A DNA stretch of 64,000 nt from Verrucomicrobium sp. BvORR034 (GCF_000739635.1 NZ_BATQ01000141.1:49570-113569), one strand, 5' to 3'; counted from the stretch's first letter, positions 25,921-35,318 are shown. Notes: generated from the letters alone by a model not told the origin. Translations and numbers: made by a program.

Positions 25921-27474
25921 ATGCCCTACATCATGTCCTTCGATGCCGGCACGACCAGCGTGCGGTCCATCCTCTTCGACCACGACGGAAAAATCTGTTC
26001 CGTCGCTCAGAAGGAAATCCGGCAGATCTTCCCCAAGCCCGGCTGGGTGGAGCACGATCCCCAGGAGATCTGGTTCTCCCAGATGGCGGTCGCTGTCGAG
26101 GCTTTGGGACGTGCCCGCATCCGCCCCAGTGACGTCGCCGGCATCGGCATCACCAACCAACGTGAAACCACAGTGGTCTGGGACAAGGAAACTGGTGAGA
26201 ACATCTACAACGCCATTGTCTGGCAGGACCGCCGTACCGCCTCCATGTGCGACCAGCTTCGGGCCGCCGGGCATGACAAGGTGATCCAGAAGAAGACCGG
26301 CCTCATCCTCGATGCCTACTTCTCCGCCACAAAAGTAGCCTGGATCCTTGAGAACGTCCCCGGTGCGCGCGCCAAGGCCGAGGCCGGCAGGCTCGCCTTC
26401 GGCACCGTGGACTCCTGGCTCATCTGGAAGCTCACCAGCGGCAAGAACATCCACGTCACCGATCCGAGCAATGCCTCACGCACCATGCTCTACAACATCC
26501 ACACGGGTGACTGGGACAAGGACCTGCTCAAGCTCTTCAAGATCCCTGCCAGCATGCTGCCAGAGGTACGCAGCTCCAGTGAAGTGTACGGGGAAGTCAG
26601 CACCTCCCTCGGCCTCGCTCACGTGCCTGTTGCCGGCATCGCGGGTGACCAGCAGGCCGCCCTCTTCGGTCAGATGTGTGTGAAGCCAGGTCTGGCCAAG
26701 AACACTTACGGCACCGGTTGTTTCATGCTCCAGAACATCGGCACCAAGCCTGTCGCCTCCAAACAACGCCTCCTCACCACGGTGGCCTGGCAGCTCGGCA
26801 GCAAAGGCAAGCTCGAGTACGCCCTGGAAGGCAGCGTCTTCATCGGCGGCGCGGTCGTGCAATGGCTCCGCGACGGCCTCCAGCTGGTCCGCTCGGCCCA
26901 GGAGGTCGATCTCCTCGCCGCCTCCGTCCCGGACAGCGGGGGTGTTTTCCTCGTACCCGCCTTCGCCGGGCTCGGCGCCCCGCACTGGGATGCCTACGCC
27001 CGCGGCACCATCGTCGGCCTCACCCGCGACACCTCCGCCGCCCACATCGCCCGTGCCGCGCTTGAAGGTGTTGCCTTCCAGGTGGCCGACCTGCTCGACG
27101 CCATGCACGCCGACACCGGCAAGAAACTCCCCGAGCTCCGCGTGGACGGCGGCGCCTCCCGCAGCGAGCCTCTCATGCAGTTCCAGGCCGACATCCTAGG
27201 CGTACCCGTCATTCGCCCCGCCGTGGTCGAAACCACCGCTCTCGGAGCCGCCTACCTCGCCGGCCTCGCTGTCGGTTATTGGAAAAACACCGCCGAAATC
27301 TCCACCCAGTGGCAGGTGGACAAGACCTTCGAACCTAAAATGCCCAAAGCCCGCGTCCAGGAGCTCCGCAGCCGCTGGAACGAAGCCCTTGGTCGCGCCA
27401 AGGAATGGGAACCGCATGAAGCGAAAGGAGCAGCAGGGAAAAAACGCGCAGCACGGAAAGCCGGTAAGAAGTGA
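25921..27474 (+). CDS. glpK: Glycerol kinase
   Basis: A 517-residue FGGY-family kinase that converts glycerol and ATP to glycerol-3-phosphate in the cytoplasm. [20 protein letters not shown] is the phosphate-1 motif, and [29 protein letters not shown] carries the glycerol-binding residues typical of Glp[25 protein letters not shown] and the C-terminal [22 protein letters not shown] and [12 protein letters not shown] are the usual ATPase and FGGY signature blocks. The C-terminal tail is lysine/alanine-rich ([16 protein letters not shown]), which is unusual. No ribosome-binding site is seen; the intergenic gap is a 7-base repeat array. Confidence 0.96.
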   Translation: MPYIMSFDAGTTSVRSILFDHDGKICSVAQKEIRQIFPKPGWVEHDPQEIWFSQMAVAVEALGRARIRPSDVAGIGITNQRETTVVWDKETGENIYNAIVWQDRRTASMCDQLRAAGHDKVIQKKTGLILDAYFSATKVAWILENVPGARAKAEAGRLAFGTVDSWLIWKLTSGKNIHVTDPSNASRTMLYNIHTGDWDKDLLKLFKIPASMLPEVRSSSEVYGEVSTSLGLAHVPVAGIAGDQQAALFGQMCVKPGLAKNTYGTGCFMLQNIGTKPVASKQRLLTTVAWQLGSKGKLEYALEGSVFIGGAVVQWLRDGLQLVRSAQEVDLLAASVPDSGGVFLVPAFAGLGAPHWDAYARGTIVGLTRDTSAAHIARAALEGVAFQVADLLDAMHADTGKKLPELRVDGGASRSEPLMQFQADILGVPVIRPAVVETTALGAAYLAGLAVGYWKNTAEISTQWQVDKTFEPKMPKARVQELRSRWNEALGRAKEWEPHEAKGAAGKKRAARKAGKK

Positions 27475-27552
27475 GGGGCTAGAGGTAAGCAGTGGACGCA
27501 AGTGCAAGGTAGTAATACACCGCCGTCATCCTAATAGCAGCTTGGGGGAGCA

Positions 27553-27572
27553 CAGGCCGCTGGCCTGCTTTT
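27553..27572 (+). terminator. Possible terminator after glpK
   Basis: A six-base stem CAGGCC/GGCCTG with loop GCT is followed by CTTTTCC. The stem is short, so the call is moderate. Confidence 0.4.
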
Positions 27573-27627
27573 CCCGGCAGCCCGACGGGTCAGCCCACAC
27601 ACCTTTCGTGAACTCCACGCTCCTCTC

Positions 27628-27984
27628 ATGAATCCCTCACCCTCGCCACCGCCTGCCGACATCCCTGTCCTCCCTGGACACTACCGGCGCACCTTTGGGT
27701 ACTTCCTACCATGCTGGCTCGGCATGGCCGCAGGCATCGGTGTCTTCGGCCTCGGCCTCAAATGGAACTCCATCATCGTCCAGATCATCGGCGGCGTCAT
27801 CGCCTTCGTCGCGTTCCTGTGGATGTTCCGAACCTTCGCCCGCGCCAACTCGGCGCCCTGCCCGAGTTGCTCAACTCCCATGTCCCAAGGTTGGGATGCG
27901 AAGAAGAATCAATCGGATGGCGTCTTCGTATGTCCCGATTGTAAGAGCCGCTGGCGCACCCGTGCCGTCTGGGGATTTGAGTGA
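27628..27984 (+). CDS. Membrane protein with C-terminal zinc ribbon, 118 residues
   Basis: Two hydrophobic segments (YFLPCWLGMAAGIGVFGLGL and SIIVQIIGGVIAFVAFLWMF) are followed by a cytoplasmic zinc ribbon with CPSC and CPDC pairs spaced about 25 residues apart. Not recognised beyond this layout. A larger protein with two such helix-pair/zinc-ribbon units is encoded at 33596-34417, so the two may be related. It lies downstream of glpK after a possible terminator, so it is probably a separate unit. Confidence 0.7.
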   Translation: MNPSPSPPPADIPVLPGHYRRTFGYFLPCWLGMAAGIGVFGLGLKWNSIIVQIIGGVIAFVAFLWMFRTFARANSAPCPSCSTPMSQGWDAKKNQSDGVFVCPDCKSRWRTRAVWGFE

Positions 27985-28138
27985 CTGATCGGCACCTTGT
28001 CTGCTCTACGCAGCCCCCATTCCACGACGCAGTGGAGCGCGCATCTTGCGTGCCACCTTCTGTATCCTGCAGAAGGCCCGCTCTCGCGACAGATCTCCAA
28101 TCACCCCACCATTCGCGTTCCCGCAATCCAGCCCTACA

Positions 28139-28750
28139 ATGGTGACACCACCCATCCACCCCATGCAATCCTTCACTCCCGAGCACATGGCTGCCATGGT
28201 CGCGGCGCATCAAGCCCTCCAGGAAAAAAACAACCGGATGAGCGACTATGATGCCGGAATCGATGCAAAACTGAAGGATGCCCTTGGTCTGCAGTGGCAC
28301 TTCGCATCCGAGGAGCAGATACATGAAATTCTCAGCCCATGCCAGCAGGACTGGAGAATGCTTCGCTACTTCTATGAAACTCTTTCCAACGACGGCGACT
28401 TCTTCCGCCGCGTTTCCATGATTTACAACCATCCCGAGGCATTCCGCGCCATCGGAGCATTCAAAACACTGGAGGCCGCCGGGGCGCTGAGAGAATACTA
28501 CGGCCAACAACGGGCGCTTGGCACTCCCGACGAACAGGAGGCCTATTGGGAGCAGACCCGCGAACAGCGCAAACCCATTGAGCGGCAGGCTGACAGCGTC
28601 CTCGAACTGGCCGATCTCTTGATCAGCTTTGCCGAGGCCAATCCCGATGAATTCGCATCGATTCCTGCTGGTGATCCCTTTGAACACCTTACAGAGCATC
28701 TGGCGGCCATGAAACAACGCATCATCGACGCGAGATCTCACACAGACTAG
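28139..28750 (+). CDS. Hypothetical protein, possibly DMP19/DUF4375-like
   Basis: A 203-residue soluble acidic protein. The central segment FFRRVSMIYNHPEAFRAIGAFKTLEAAGALREYY has the spacing of the DMP19/DUF4375 domain (a helical domain also seen in DNA-mimic proteins), but the match is partial. The start may be ATG at 28139 or at 28163. There is no signal or membrane segment. It is one of several unrelated small genes between glpK and glpD. Confidence 0.5.
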   Translation: MVTPPIHPMQSFTPEHMAAMVAAHQALQEKNNRMSDYDAGIDAKLKDALGLQWHFASEEQIHEILSPCQQDWRMLRYFYETLSNDGDFFRRVSMIYNHPEAFRAIGAFKTLEAAGALREYYGQQRALGTPDEQEAYWEQTREQRKPIERQADSVLELADLLISFAEANPDEFASIPAGDPFEHLTEHLAAMKQRIIDARSHTD

Positions 28751-28823
28751 TGACCCGCAGCCGCACAGGTCACGACGACACTCCTGCTCCTCACCAGCCG
28801 AAACCCATCCGGCAGCGCCATGA

Positions 28824-29069
28824 TCGTGCCCCACCACTCGCCTCATCATTCTCGGGTGCGTGCCCTCCACCTTGCACGAGATCGTCGAGTACCGTCCCAG
28901 CGACATCGAATGGAAAGTCACCGCCGGCATCTGGGCCCTGGAGCTTATCATTTATACCTTGTTCATCAAGATCGCAGCCGGTATCCTTTTAGACAGAACC
29001 AAAATGCAGGCCCAGCCGGAACCTGCTCCTCCCATTCAAAACGCAACTACGCCCTCTCATCCCGCGTAA
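28824..29069 (+). pseudogene. Remnant of a NrfD/PsrC-type membrane subunit (C-terminal fragment)
   Basis: The open frame starts after a TGA at 28821 and has no good start codon except GTG at 28860. Its translation reads IILGCVPSTLHEIVEYRPSD then IEWKVTAGIWALELIIYTLF, followed by a basic segment. This looks like the last transmembrane segment of NrfD/PsrC/ActC quinol-oxidising membrane subunits, where EYxPxxxEW...GIWA precedes the final helix. The N-terminal eight helices are missing upstream, and no other oxidoreductase subunit lies nearby. A remnant is more likely than a functional 69-residue protein. Confidence 0.4.
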
Positions 29070-29191
29070 CCTCTAAAACCGCGCTCAGCCGGGCCGGCTA
29101 AACCAGGCTCTTGCGGCCTCAACCCCAGTTGTCCTCACCTTCGCCAGAACGAATCACTGAGTTCCGTGCCCGAAGCAACGACGGAGTCGTC

Positions 29192-29686
29192 ATGGGGGAC
29201 GCGGAAATACCTGCGCCCGGCGAGCAAAGAGCCCAGCAGATCATCGAAATGATCGATGCCGCCTTTTCACGGGTGACACTCGGGAATGGTATTGGATTGC
29301 ACCAAGCCCAAGGTCTGGATGACTATGCAGACGAAAGGACCTGCGCTGCATTGCGTGCCAAGGATGAAAAAGCCGACTGGCATCGGATTGACCGCAACAC
29401 GCTGAACGCCTGCCACAGCAGCCTCAGCTTCTTTGACGGGGAAGGCATGCGGTTCCATCTACCCGCATTTCTGATCGCCTCCCTTCTTCAGGACGAAGAC
29501 TACGGCACTATCTACAGACTTACCGACCTCTCATCACATAACCTGGAAAAGTTCAAGCTGCTTGACCTCGCCCAACGGGAATCAGTCCGCTGTTACATTC
29601 ACCACCTCACCAACAGCCCTGACTGCCGGATCAAACAGAAAGAAGCGGTCCAAGCCCTCGCCTATTGGTCCCTTCCAGCCCCCTGA
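29192..29686 (+). CDS. DUF6714-like hypothetical protein
   Basis: A 164-residue soluble protein. LNACHSSLSFFDGEGMRFHLPAFLIASLL is the most family-like segment and matches my memory of DUF6714. The function is unknown. ATG at 29192 is chosen because GGAG lies six bases upstream; the frame runs further but starts only with a TTG. It precedes the glpD leader by about 20 bases of ordinary sequence. Confidence 0.65.
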   Translation: MGDAEIPAPGEQRAQQIIEMIDAAFSRVTLGNGIGLHQAQGLDDYADERTCAALRAKDEKADWHRIDRNTLNACHSSLSFFDGEGMRFHLPAFLIASLLQDEDYGTIYRLTDLSSHNLEKFKLLDLAQRESVRCYIHHLTNSPDCRIKQKEAVQALAYWSLPAP

Positions 29687-29706
29687 CTTTCCACTCCGTC
29701 GAAACT

Positions 29707-29774
29707 TCTCAACCAGGCGCTTGCGCCGTCTCAACCAGCGTAGCGTCTCAACAGCCGCGCAGCGGCATCTCAAC
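29707..29774. repeat. TCTCAAC direct-repeat array upstream of glpD
   Basis: Four TCTCAAC words start at 29707, 29729, 29746 and 29768 (spacings 22, 17, 22). The spacers hold small palindromes, GGCGC-TT-GCGCC and GCCGC-GCA-GCGGC. The array ends 20 bases before the glpD ATG. A two-word copy lies upstream of glpF. Confidence 0.6.
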
Positions 29775-29793
29775 TCCCCTTCCCCCTCCTCCT

Positions 29794-31377
29794 ATGAATC
29801 GCTCCGAAATGCTCAAGTCGGTCCAGGGTCATCAAGGCATCTGGGACATTGTCGTCATCGGCGGCGGAGCCACCGGGGTGGGCGTGGCGGTGGACGCGGC
29901 CACCCGGGGCTACAGCGTGCTCCTGCTTGAGCAGCACGACTTGGGCAAGGGCACCTCCAGCCGCAGCACCAAGCTGGTGCATGGCGGCGTGCGCTATCTT
30001 GAGCAAGGCAATGTCGCGCTTGTGATGGAGGCGCTCAAGGAGCGCGGCATGCTCCGGCAAAACGCCCCGCACCTCGTCACCGAGCTGCCTTTTGTCGTCC
30101 CCAGTTATTCCTGGTGGGAGGGTCCCTTCTACGGCATCGGACTGAAGCTCTACCAGATGCTCTCCGGCAAGTACGGCTTTGGCCCCTCCCAGTTCATTTC
30201 CAAGGAGGAAACCCTGCGCCGACTTCCCAATGTGAAGACCGAAGGCCTCGTGGGCGGGGTGGTATATTACGACGGACAGTTCGATGACTCACGCCTGCTC
30301 ATCAACATGGCCGCCACCGCCGCCACCCAGGGCGCGGTGCTGCTGAACTATGCTCCAGTCACCGGTTTGAGGAAAGGACCCGACAACCTGGTTCACGGTG
30401 TCACCTGGCAGGATCTCGAGTCCGGCCAGACCTTTGAGGCCGATGCCCATGTGGTCATCAACGCCACCGGCCCTTTCACCGATGCCGTGCGGAAGCTCGC
30501 TGACACCAACATCACGCCCATGATCGCCCCCAGCCAGGGTGCCCACATCGTGCTGGACCGATCCTTCCTCCCCGGCGACACCGCCATCATGGTGCCACAC
30601 ACCAGCGATGGCCGCGTCATGTTCGCCATCCCCTGGCACGGCCACACTCTGGTGGGCACCACCGACACGGCCATCGACCACGCCCCGCTGGAGCCGGTGC
30701 CCATGGACCAGGAGATCGAGTTCATGCTGGCTACGGCCGCCCTCTATCTGGACAAGAAACCCACCCGGGCAGACATCCTGAGTGCCTTCGCCGGCATCCG
30801 CCCCCTGGCCAAGGTGGGCGATGGTAAAAACACCGCCTCCCTTTCCCGGGACCACACCATTCACATCGACCAGAGCGGCCTGCTCAGTATCGCCGGCGGG
30901 AAGTGGACCACCTACCGCAACATGGCCCAGGACTGCGTGGACCAGGCCGCCACCTTGGGCAACCTGCCCGACAAGCCCTGCGTCACCAAGACCCTCAACA
31001 TCCACGGCTACCACACCCACACCGCCGATCTGGGCCCGCTGGGGGTGTACGGCACCGACGCCCACGAGATTCAGGCCCTTATTACGGAGGATCCGTCCTT
31101 GGGCGAGCCACTCGATCCCGCCCTCCCCTACACCGCCGCAGAGGTCATCTGGGCCGCGCGTCGGGAGATGGCCCGCACCGTGGAGGACATCCTCTCCCGC
31201 AGGACCCGCGCCCTTCTACTAAATGCCCGCGCTGCCTTTCACATGGCACCGAAGGTGGCCACCCTGCTCGCCCGGGAACTGGGCCGCGATGCCGCCTGGG
31301 AAAAGTCACAAGTTGCTGATTTTGAATCCGTCGCCCGCGGCTACCTAGTCTCCACCGAGCCACCGACCGCTGCCTGA
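29794..31377 (+). CDS. glpD: Aerobic glycerol-3-phosphate dehydrogenase
   Basis: A 527-residue flavoprotein that oxidises glycerol-3-phosphate to dihydroxyacetone phosphate and passes electrons to quinone at the inner membrane. The N-terminal FAD-binding motif is VVIGGGATGVGVAVDAATRG, followed by STKLVHGGVRYLE and by LVGGVVYYDGQFDDSRL. GTTDTAIDH and SIAGGKWTTYR complete the DAO fold, and the C-terminal domain is the usual helical GlpD cap. With glpF and glpK it completes a glycerol-to-glycolysis route. The start MNRSEML is preferred, since the upstream frame covers the TCTCAAC array. Confidence 0.95.
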   Translation: MNRSEMLKSVQGHQGIWDIVVIGGGATGVGVAVDAATRGYSVLLLEQHDLGKGTSSRSTKLVHGGVRYLEQGNVALVMEALKERGMLRQNAPHLVTELPFVVPSYSWWEGPFYGIGLKLYQMLSGKYGFGPSQFISKEETLRRLPNVKTEGLVGGVVYYDGQFDDSRLLINMAATAATQGAVLLNYAPVTGLRKGPDNLVHGVTWQDLESGQTFEADAHVVINATGPFTDAVRKLADTNITPMIAPSQGAHIVLDRSFLPGDTAIMVPHTSDGRVMFAIPWHGHTLVGTTDTAIDHAPLEPVPMDQEIEFMLATAALYLDKKPTRADILSAFAGIRPLAKVGDGKNTASLSRDHTIHIDQSGLLSIAGGKWTTYRNMAQDCVDQAATLGNLPDKPCVTKTLNIHGYHTHTADLGPLGVYGTDAHEIQALITEDPSLGEPLDPALPYTAAEVIWAARREMARTVEDILSRRTRALLLNARAAFHMAPKVATLLARELGRDAAWEKSQVADFESVARGYLVSTEPPTAA

Positions 31378-31421
31378 CGCACAATACTTGCGTCACCGCC
31401 AACACCGTTCTATGTGGAGCG

Positions 31422-32228
31422 GTGGAAAACACGGACAGCGACTACAAGGTTAAGCTCGAAATCTTCGAAGGCCCTCTCGACCTCCTTCTCTATCTCATCA
31501 AGAAAGATGAGATCGACATCTATGATGTCAGCATCGAGCGCATCACCAGCCAGTACCTCGGCTATATCGAGACCTTCAAGGCTCTCAACATCGAACTCTC
31601 CGGCGAGTTCATCGTGATGGCGGCCAATCTGATGTACCTCAAGAGCCGCACCCTCCTGCCCAAGGACGTGCAGCCTCCTGATGAAGAAGCCGATGAGGAA
31701 GATCCCCGGTGGGAACTCATCCGCCAGCTTGTGGAGTACAAGAAGTTCAAAGACGCCGCCCAGTTCCTCCATATCCGTGACAGCTCGGGCGCGGAGTTCT
31801 TTGCGGCCAACCCCGAACTGCCCGACCTCAACGCTCCGGTGGAAGGCCTCCCGCAGATCGGCATTTTCGACCTCATTCGCGCCTTCCAGAAGGTGCTCAA
31901 GAAGTTCGAGGACGTACACACCCTCCGCGAAATCGTGGACGACCGGTGGACGGTCAGCGACAAGATCGACTACCTCCTCTCCGTCCTCCCTGTGGGCGGC
32001 AAGGTGCCCTTCATGAGCCTTTTCACCGAGGCCACCAGCCGCAGCGAGGTGATCATCACCTTCCTCGCCATGCTGGAGCTCATGAAGCTCAACTTCCTGA
32101 AGATCGAGCAAGAGCGCGTGCTGGGTGAGATCTTCGTTATCCGCCCTTCCGACAAAGTCTTCACCCAGGTGCCCATGGACACCTTCGACGGCACGGACTA
32201 CACCAGCCAGCCGGCTTTGTCAGAGTAG
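31422..32228 (+). CDS. scpA: Segregation and condensation protein A
   Basis: A 268-residue kleisin subunit of the SMC-ScpAB complex that compacts and segregates the chromosome. LEIFEGPLDLLLYLIKKDEIDIYDVSIERITSQY is the conserved N-terminal SMC-binding helix region, and EFIVMAANLMYLKSRTLLP follows as expected. The C-terminal winged helix contains FTEATSRSEVIITFLAMLELMKLNFLKIEQ. It starts with GTG. scpB, usually the next gene, lies 6.3 kb downstream on the same strand. It is 44 bases after glpD. Confidence 0.94.
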   Translation: MENTDSDYKVKLEIFEGPLDLLLYLIKKDEIDIYDVSIERITSQYLGYIETFKALNIELSGEFIVMAANLMYLKSRTLLPKDVQPPDEEADEEDPRWELIRQLVEYKKFKDAAQFLHIRDSSGAEFFAANPELPDLNAPVEGLPQIGIFDLIRAFQKVLKKFEDVHTLREIVDDRWTVSDKIDYLLSVLPVGGKVPFMSLFTEATSRSEVIITFLAMLELMKLNFLKIEQERVLGEIFVIRPSDKVFTQVPMDTFDGTDYTSQPALSE

Positions 32229-32293
32229 CGCGAAGGACCTGCAGTCAGTCCGCGTCGTCGCACCTGACGTAAACCTCCACCATTTCCACTCCC

Positions 32294-32324
32294 AAAAAGC
32301 GGCACGCACAGCGTGCCGCTTTTT
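32294..32324. terminator. Strong bidirectional terminator after scpA
   Basis: A 14-base perfect inverted repeat with arms AAAAAGCGGCACGC and GCGTGCCGCTTTTT and loop ACA. The A-run and T-run allow use on either strand. Confidence 0.9.
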
Positions 32325-32437
32325 GCGTTCAGGCGGCTGCAGGCCTCAGCCCCATCACGCACTCGTAGCTGTGTTCGTGAGAACGCCGCGCCCTATGCCC
32401 AACTGACACCCGCACCGCGCGCGAGCAACTTTTTTCC

Positions 32438-32962
32438 ATGCCGCACAAAACCCGGATTGATGTATTTTGTGCGCTGATGATATCGAGAATTGCAACAGCG
32501 GCGCCCAACGACTCCCGTCTCGTGCCAACCTCCTTTCTCCAGCCGATTTCGCATCGCTGTTTTTTCCTCGCGTGCATTCTCCCCTTTTTGCTGCTTGCCA
32601 CATCCTGCCGCATGCTTCCTCCACTTTCTGCTGAAGCGGCAGCATTCCACGATACGATCCCATGGACGAAGGAACAAGTCGAAGGCCTCACCGTGGTTTC
32701 CCTGGATCCCCACCACTACGCCTACATGTCCTTCAGCAAAGGAGGCTACGTCGCCGTTACCGCTGGATCCGGTGGCAAGTTTACCAGCCCCCTCCTGGGA
32801 TGGCGGCTCATTCGAGGTCGGCTGTTTTTCTTCGACCCGATTGGCAAAAAGCTCGGCAGTGAGCTGTACCTCGTATCACTCACAAATGAGATCCTTACCG
32901 TTAGGCGATCGGACGGCAGCCTCGCGACGTACAAAGTCCATCCCACCATAGCCAGCGAATAG
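32438..32962 (+). CDS. Putative lipoprotein, 174 residues
   Basis: Not recognised. A basic region is followed by CFFLACILPFLLLATSC, a hydrophobic segment ending in LATSC, a good lipobox, so it is probably lipid-anchored at Cys about 57. The mature part is about 120 residues, predicted beta-rich. The long N-terminus before the hydrophobic segment suggests that the true start may be downstream, for example ATG at 32477. It precedes a DUF4240 gene by 14 bases, so these probably form one unit. Confidence 0.6.
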   Translation: MPHKTRIDVFCALMISRIATAAPNDSRLVPTSFLQPISHRCFFLACILPFLLLATSCRMLPPLSAEAAAFHDTIPWTKEQVEGLTVVSLDPHHYAYMSFSKGGYVAVTAGSGGKFTSPLLGWRLIRGRLFFFDPIGKKLGSELYLVSLTNEILTVRRSDGSLATYKVHPTIASE

Positions 32963-32976
32963 AAAACCCACCTCCC

Positions 32977-33573
32977 ATGACGGAAGAACACTTCTGGCTG
33001 ATCATCCAAAAGAGTTTTGACGCCTGCTCAGGAAAGACTGACGAGCAAGCCGGAACGCTGGCAAAAGAGCTGCGAAAACTCCTCCCTGATGAGATCGCAG
33101 CGTTCGCTCATCACGTTGGGGTCTATCATCGCCAAGCCTACTCTTGGGAACTCTGGGGTGCTGCCTATCTCATCAACGGTGGATGTTCTGACGACGGCTT
33201 CGCAGACTTCAGGTCCTGGCTGATCAGTCGGGGCAAAGACTGGTATCAGCAGGCCTTGATCAACCCTGACTCACTGGCGGATTACCCCGGCCTGGAATTC
33301 CGAAGCGCTTCGTTCGAGGAGTTCGCCTACGTAGCCTCGCAGGTTCACGAGAAACTTGCAGGCGACCTGCCCGAATCCTGCCTCAGTCTGGACCCAGATG
33401 AACCCGTCGGAACCGCATGGCCGGAGGATGACGAGAAAATATTCCGGACCCGTTGGCCCAAACTGTTTGCCCAATTTCCCATCGCCGAAAAAGGCGCCGC
33501 ACCTGCCCCTTGGTTCAAGAGAATAATCTCATTGGTCTTTCCTGGGAATCGCGACCGCCCGGATCGCCGCTAG
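32977..33573 (+). CDS. DUF4240 family protein
   Basis: A 198-residue soluble protein. The DUF4240 pattern is clear: EEHFWLIIQKSFDAC, then SWELWGAAYLINGGCSDDGF and DFRSWLISRGKDWYQQALINP, and then SLADYPG. The function of the family is unknown; some members are found with SMI1/immunity-type genes. It follows the lipoprotein gene by 14 bases and is followed by a zinc-ribbon membrane gene at 22 bases, so the three are probably co-transcribed. Confidence 0.85.
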   Translation: MTEEHFWLIIQKSFDACSGKTDEQAGTLAKELRKLLPDEIAAFAHHVGVYHRQAYSWELWGAAYLINGGCSDDGFADFRSWLISRGKDWYQQALINPDSLADYPGLEFRSASFEEFAYVASQVHEKLAGDLPESCLSLDPDEPVGTAWPEDDEKIFRTRWPKLFAQFPIAEKGAAPAPWFKRIISLVFPGNRDRPDRR

Positions 33574-33595
33574 CCCAGCCTCACCGCCCCCCAGC

Positions 33596-34417
33596 ATGAC
33601 ACGTCAGGAGATTGCAGATCAACTCGATGAGTACACAAGGTGCCGCATTCACCGCAGCAACGCAGGGCGTGAGCTGGCGACCATCTTCGGCACCCTGCTG
33701 TTCCTCGCAGTTGTCGGCAGAGTAACTTTCACTCGCGATTTCACACGCGATCATCCCGTCCTCACCAAAACCCTTGCGATCTCGATGCTCGCAGTCCTCT
33801 TTGGCGTGCTGATCGGCGTCTCCATGCTGTCCTCACGTCGCCTGCGCAGACATCTCAGCGAACACCCCCTCCCACGCTGCCCGCATTGTGAGGCCAGTCT
33901 TGGCCCCTTCGACCGCCCCATACTGGCAAGTACAGGCGCATGTCCGCATTGTTGCCAACCGGCAGTGAGTGATCCCATTGAGGAAAATGATACCCGCCCG
34001 CCTGAGTTTGGCCCGCTCGTATCCAAGGAAGCATTCAAAACCCGTCTGAATCAATTCTTCAATCGCAACCGAGCCTGGCGATTGTCAGCAGCTCTCGGGG
34101 TGATTCTACTGACGGTAGCTTGCTGGTACGTCTTCGCCAGCACGGTCACTCTAGACTCACTTCCAGCAAAGTCCGCTGGCCTCGTCGCGCTCATCGCCAG
34201 CCTCGCCCCCTTGTCTCTCTTCGCGCTTATTGCCAAACACCACCGCCGCCTCCAGATCCGTGCGGGTCTGGCCTGCCCCCGCTGCCAGCAGCCATGGGAT
34301 GGCCGAACTTTGGGAACCAGCACCTGCCCCGGATGTGAACTTCAAATCATCGATCGAAAATCCTATTTCCGCATCCAAGCGTCAGGATTCTCCAGTGAGG
34401 GAGAGTCGTCTCCATAA
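33596..34417 (+). CDS. Membrane protein with two helix-pair/zinc-ribbon units
   Basis: A 273-residue protein with two tandem units of two hydrophobic segments followed by a zinc ribbon. Unit 1 has helices near residues 27-80 and CPHC...CPHC; unit 2 has helices near 165-220 and CPRC...CPGC. Each ribbon has two CxxC pairs. The unit resembles the 118-residue protein at 27628-27984, which holds one. Function unknown; it may bind a partner at the cytoplasmic face. It ends a probable three-gene operon with the DUF4240 gene. Confidence 0.7.
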   Translation: MTRQEIADQLDEYTRCRIHRSNAGRELATIFGTLLFLAVVGRVTFTRDFTRDHPVLTKTLAISMLAVLFGVLIGVSMLSSRRLRRHLSEHPLPRCPHCEASLGPFDRPILASTGACPHCCQPAVSDPIEENDTRPPEFGPLVSKEAFKTRLNQFFNRNRAWRLSAALGVILLTVACWYVFASTVTLDSLPAKSAGLVALIASLAPLSLFALIAKHHRRLQIRAGLACPRCQQPWDGRTLGTSTCPGCELQIIDRKSYFRIQASGFSSEGESSP

Positions 34418-34514
34418 CCAAACGGCCTCGCCCACACCGTCGCTTGTCACCTCTTCCGATACTCCGCTGACCTCCGGGTTCCCCGGGCATGGCTGCTGCT
34501 GACGCGGTCAGTCC

Positions 34515-35318
34515 ATGAAACCCCTTTTGCCCCTCGCTCTTTTTTGGATTGGGCTTTTCTGTCCTGCCCTGAAGGGTGCCACCCTGTTGTTCAGCCACCA
34601 GGGCAGCACCAATCCCACCACCGAAGGCTGGTCGTCAGCCCTCACTGGTTCAGGCACAGGACAGGCCGTCACCTCCAGCTCCACCAATGCCTGGCAGGTC
34701 ATGGAGCCCGGGGGAGGCAATGCCTTGACCTACAATCAGAACCTCACCAGCCCGCAGCTCACCCAGGCTCTCACCACCGGCTGGGAACTCTCTGCCTCCA
34801 TCCAGTACGTGCCCCCCAATCCCCTTGGAGCGACAGCGCTATCCAACAACGCGTGGTGCACACTCCTCATCAATGAGGGCGTCGTGGTGAATGGCACCCA
34901 GAAGCGCACCCTGTACGGCCTGTACTTTGGCAACGATGCCTCCGGCAACACCCTGGTCCGCCTCTACTCCGCCGGCTCCACCTATACCGTCTCCTCCGGC
35001 TTTCACGACTACCGCATCGTCTACGATCCGGTGCTCGGCAATGCCTCCTTCTACATCGACGGCACCCTCACCGCCTCCGGGTATGAAGGCACGGAGATCG
35101 ACAACACCGCCGTCTCCCGCGTGTACTGGGGAGACAACACCACCTCCTCCGTCACCCCGGGACGAGGAGCCAACTACGCCTACGTCGGCTTCTCCGTCGA
35201 CACCGTGCCCGAGCCTTCGCGGGCCATGCTGGTCATACTCGCCTTCACCCTCATTTCCCTCCGCCGTGATCGCCGCCCCCGAGCTCTCCATCCTGTCAAT
35301 CTTTCCAAATCTTGTTAA
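34515..35318 (+). CDS. PEP-CTERM sorting-domain protein
   Basis: A 267-residue exported protein. The N-terminus MKPLLPLALFWIGLFCPALKG is a signal peptide. The middle is a beta-rich LamG/concanavalin-like domain (YGLYFGNDASGN, FHDYRIVYDP, NASFYIDGTL). The C-terminus is VPEPSRAMLVILAFTLISLRR, the PEP motif, hydrophobic helix and arginine patch recognised by exosortase. It would be sorted to the surface or exopolysaccharide. A short tail beyond the arginine patch (about 18 residues) is longer than usual and overlaps repeat DNA. Confidence 0.85.
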   Translation: MKPLLPLALFWIGLFCPALKGATLLFSHQGSTNPTTEGWSSALTGSGTGQAVTSSSTNAWQVMEPGGGNALTYNQNLTSPQLTQALTTGWELSASIQYVPPNPLGATALSNNAWCTLLINEGVVVNGTQKRTLYGLYFGNDASGNTLVRLYSAGSTYTVSSGFHDYRIVYDPVLGNASFYIDGTLTASGYEGTEIDNTAVSRVYWGDNTTSSVTPGRGANYAYVGFSVDTVPEPSRAMLVILAFTLISLRRDRRPRALHPVNLSKSC

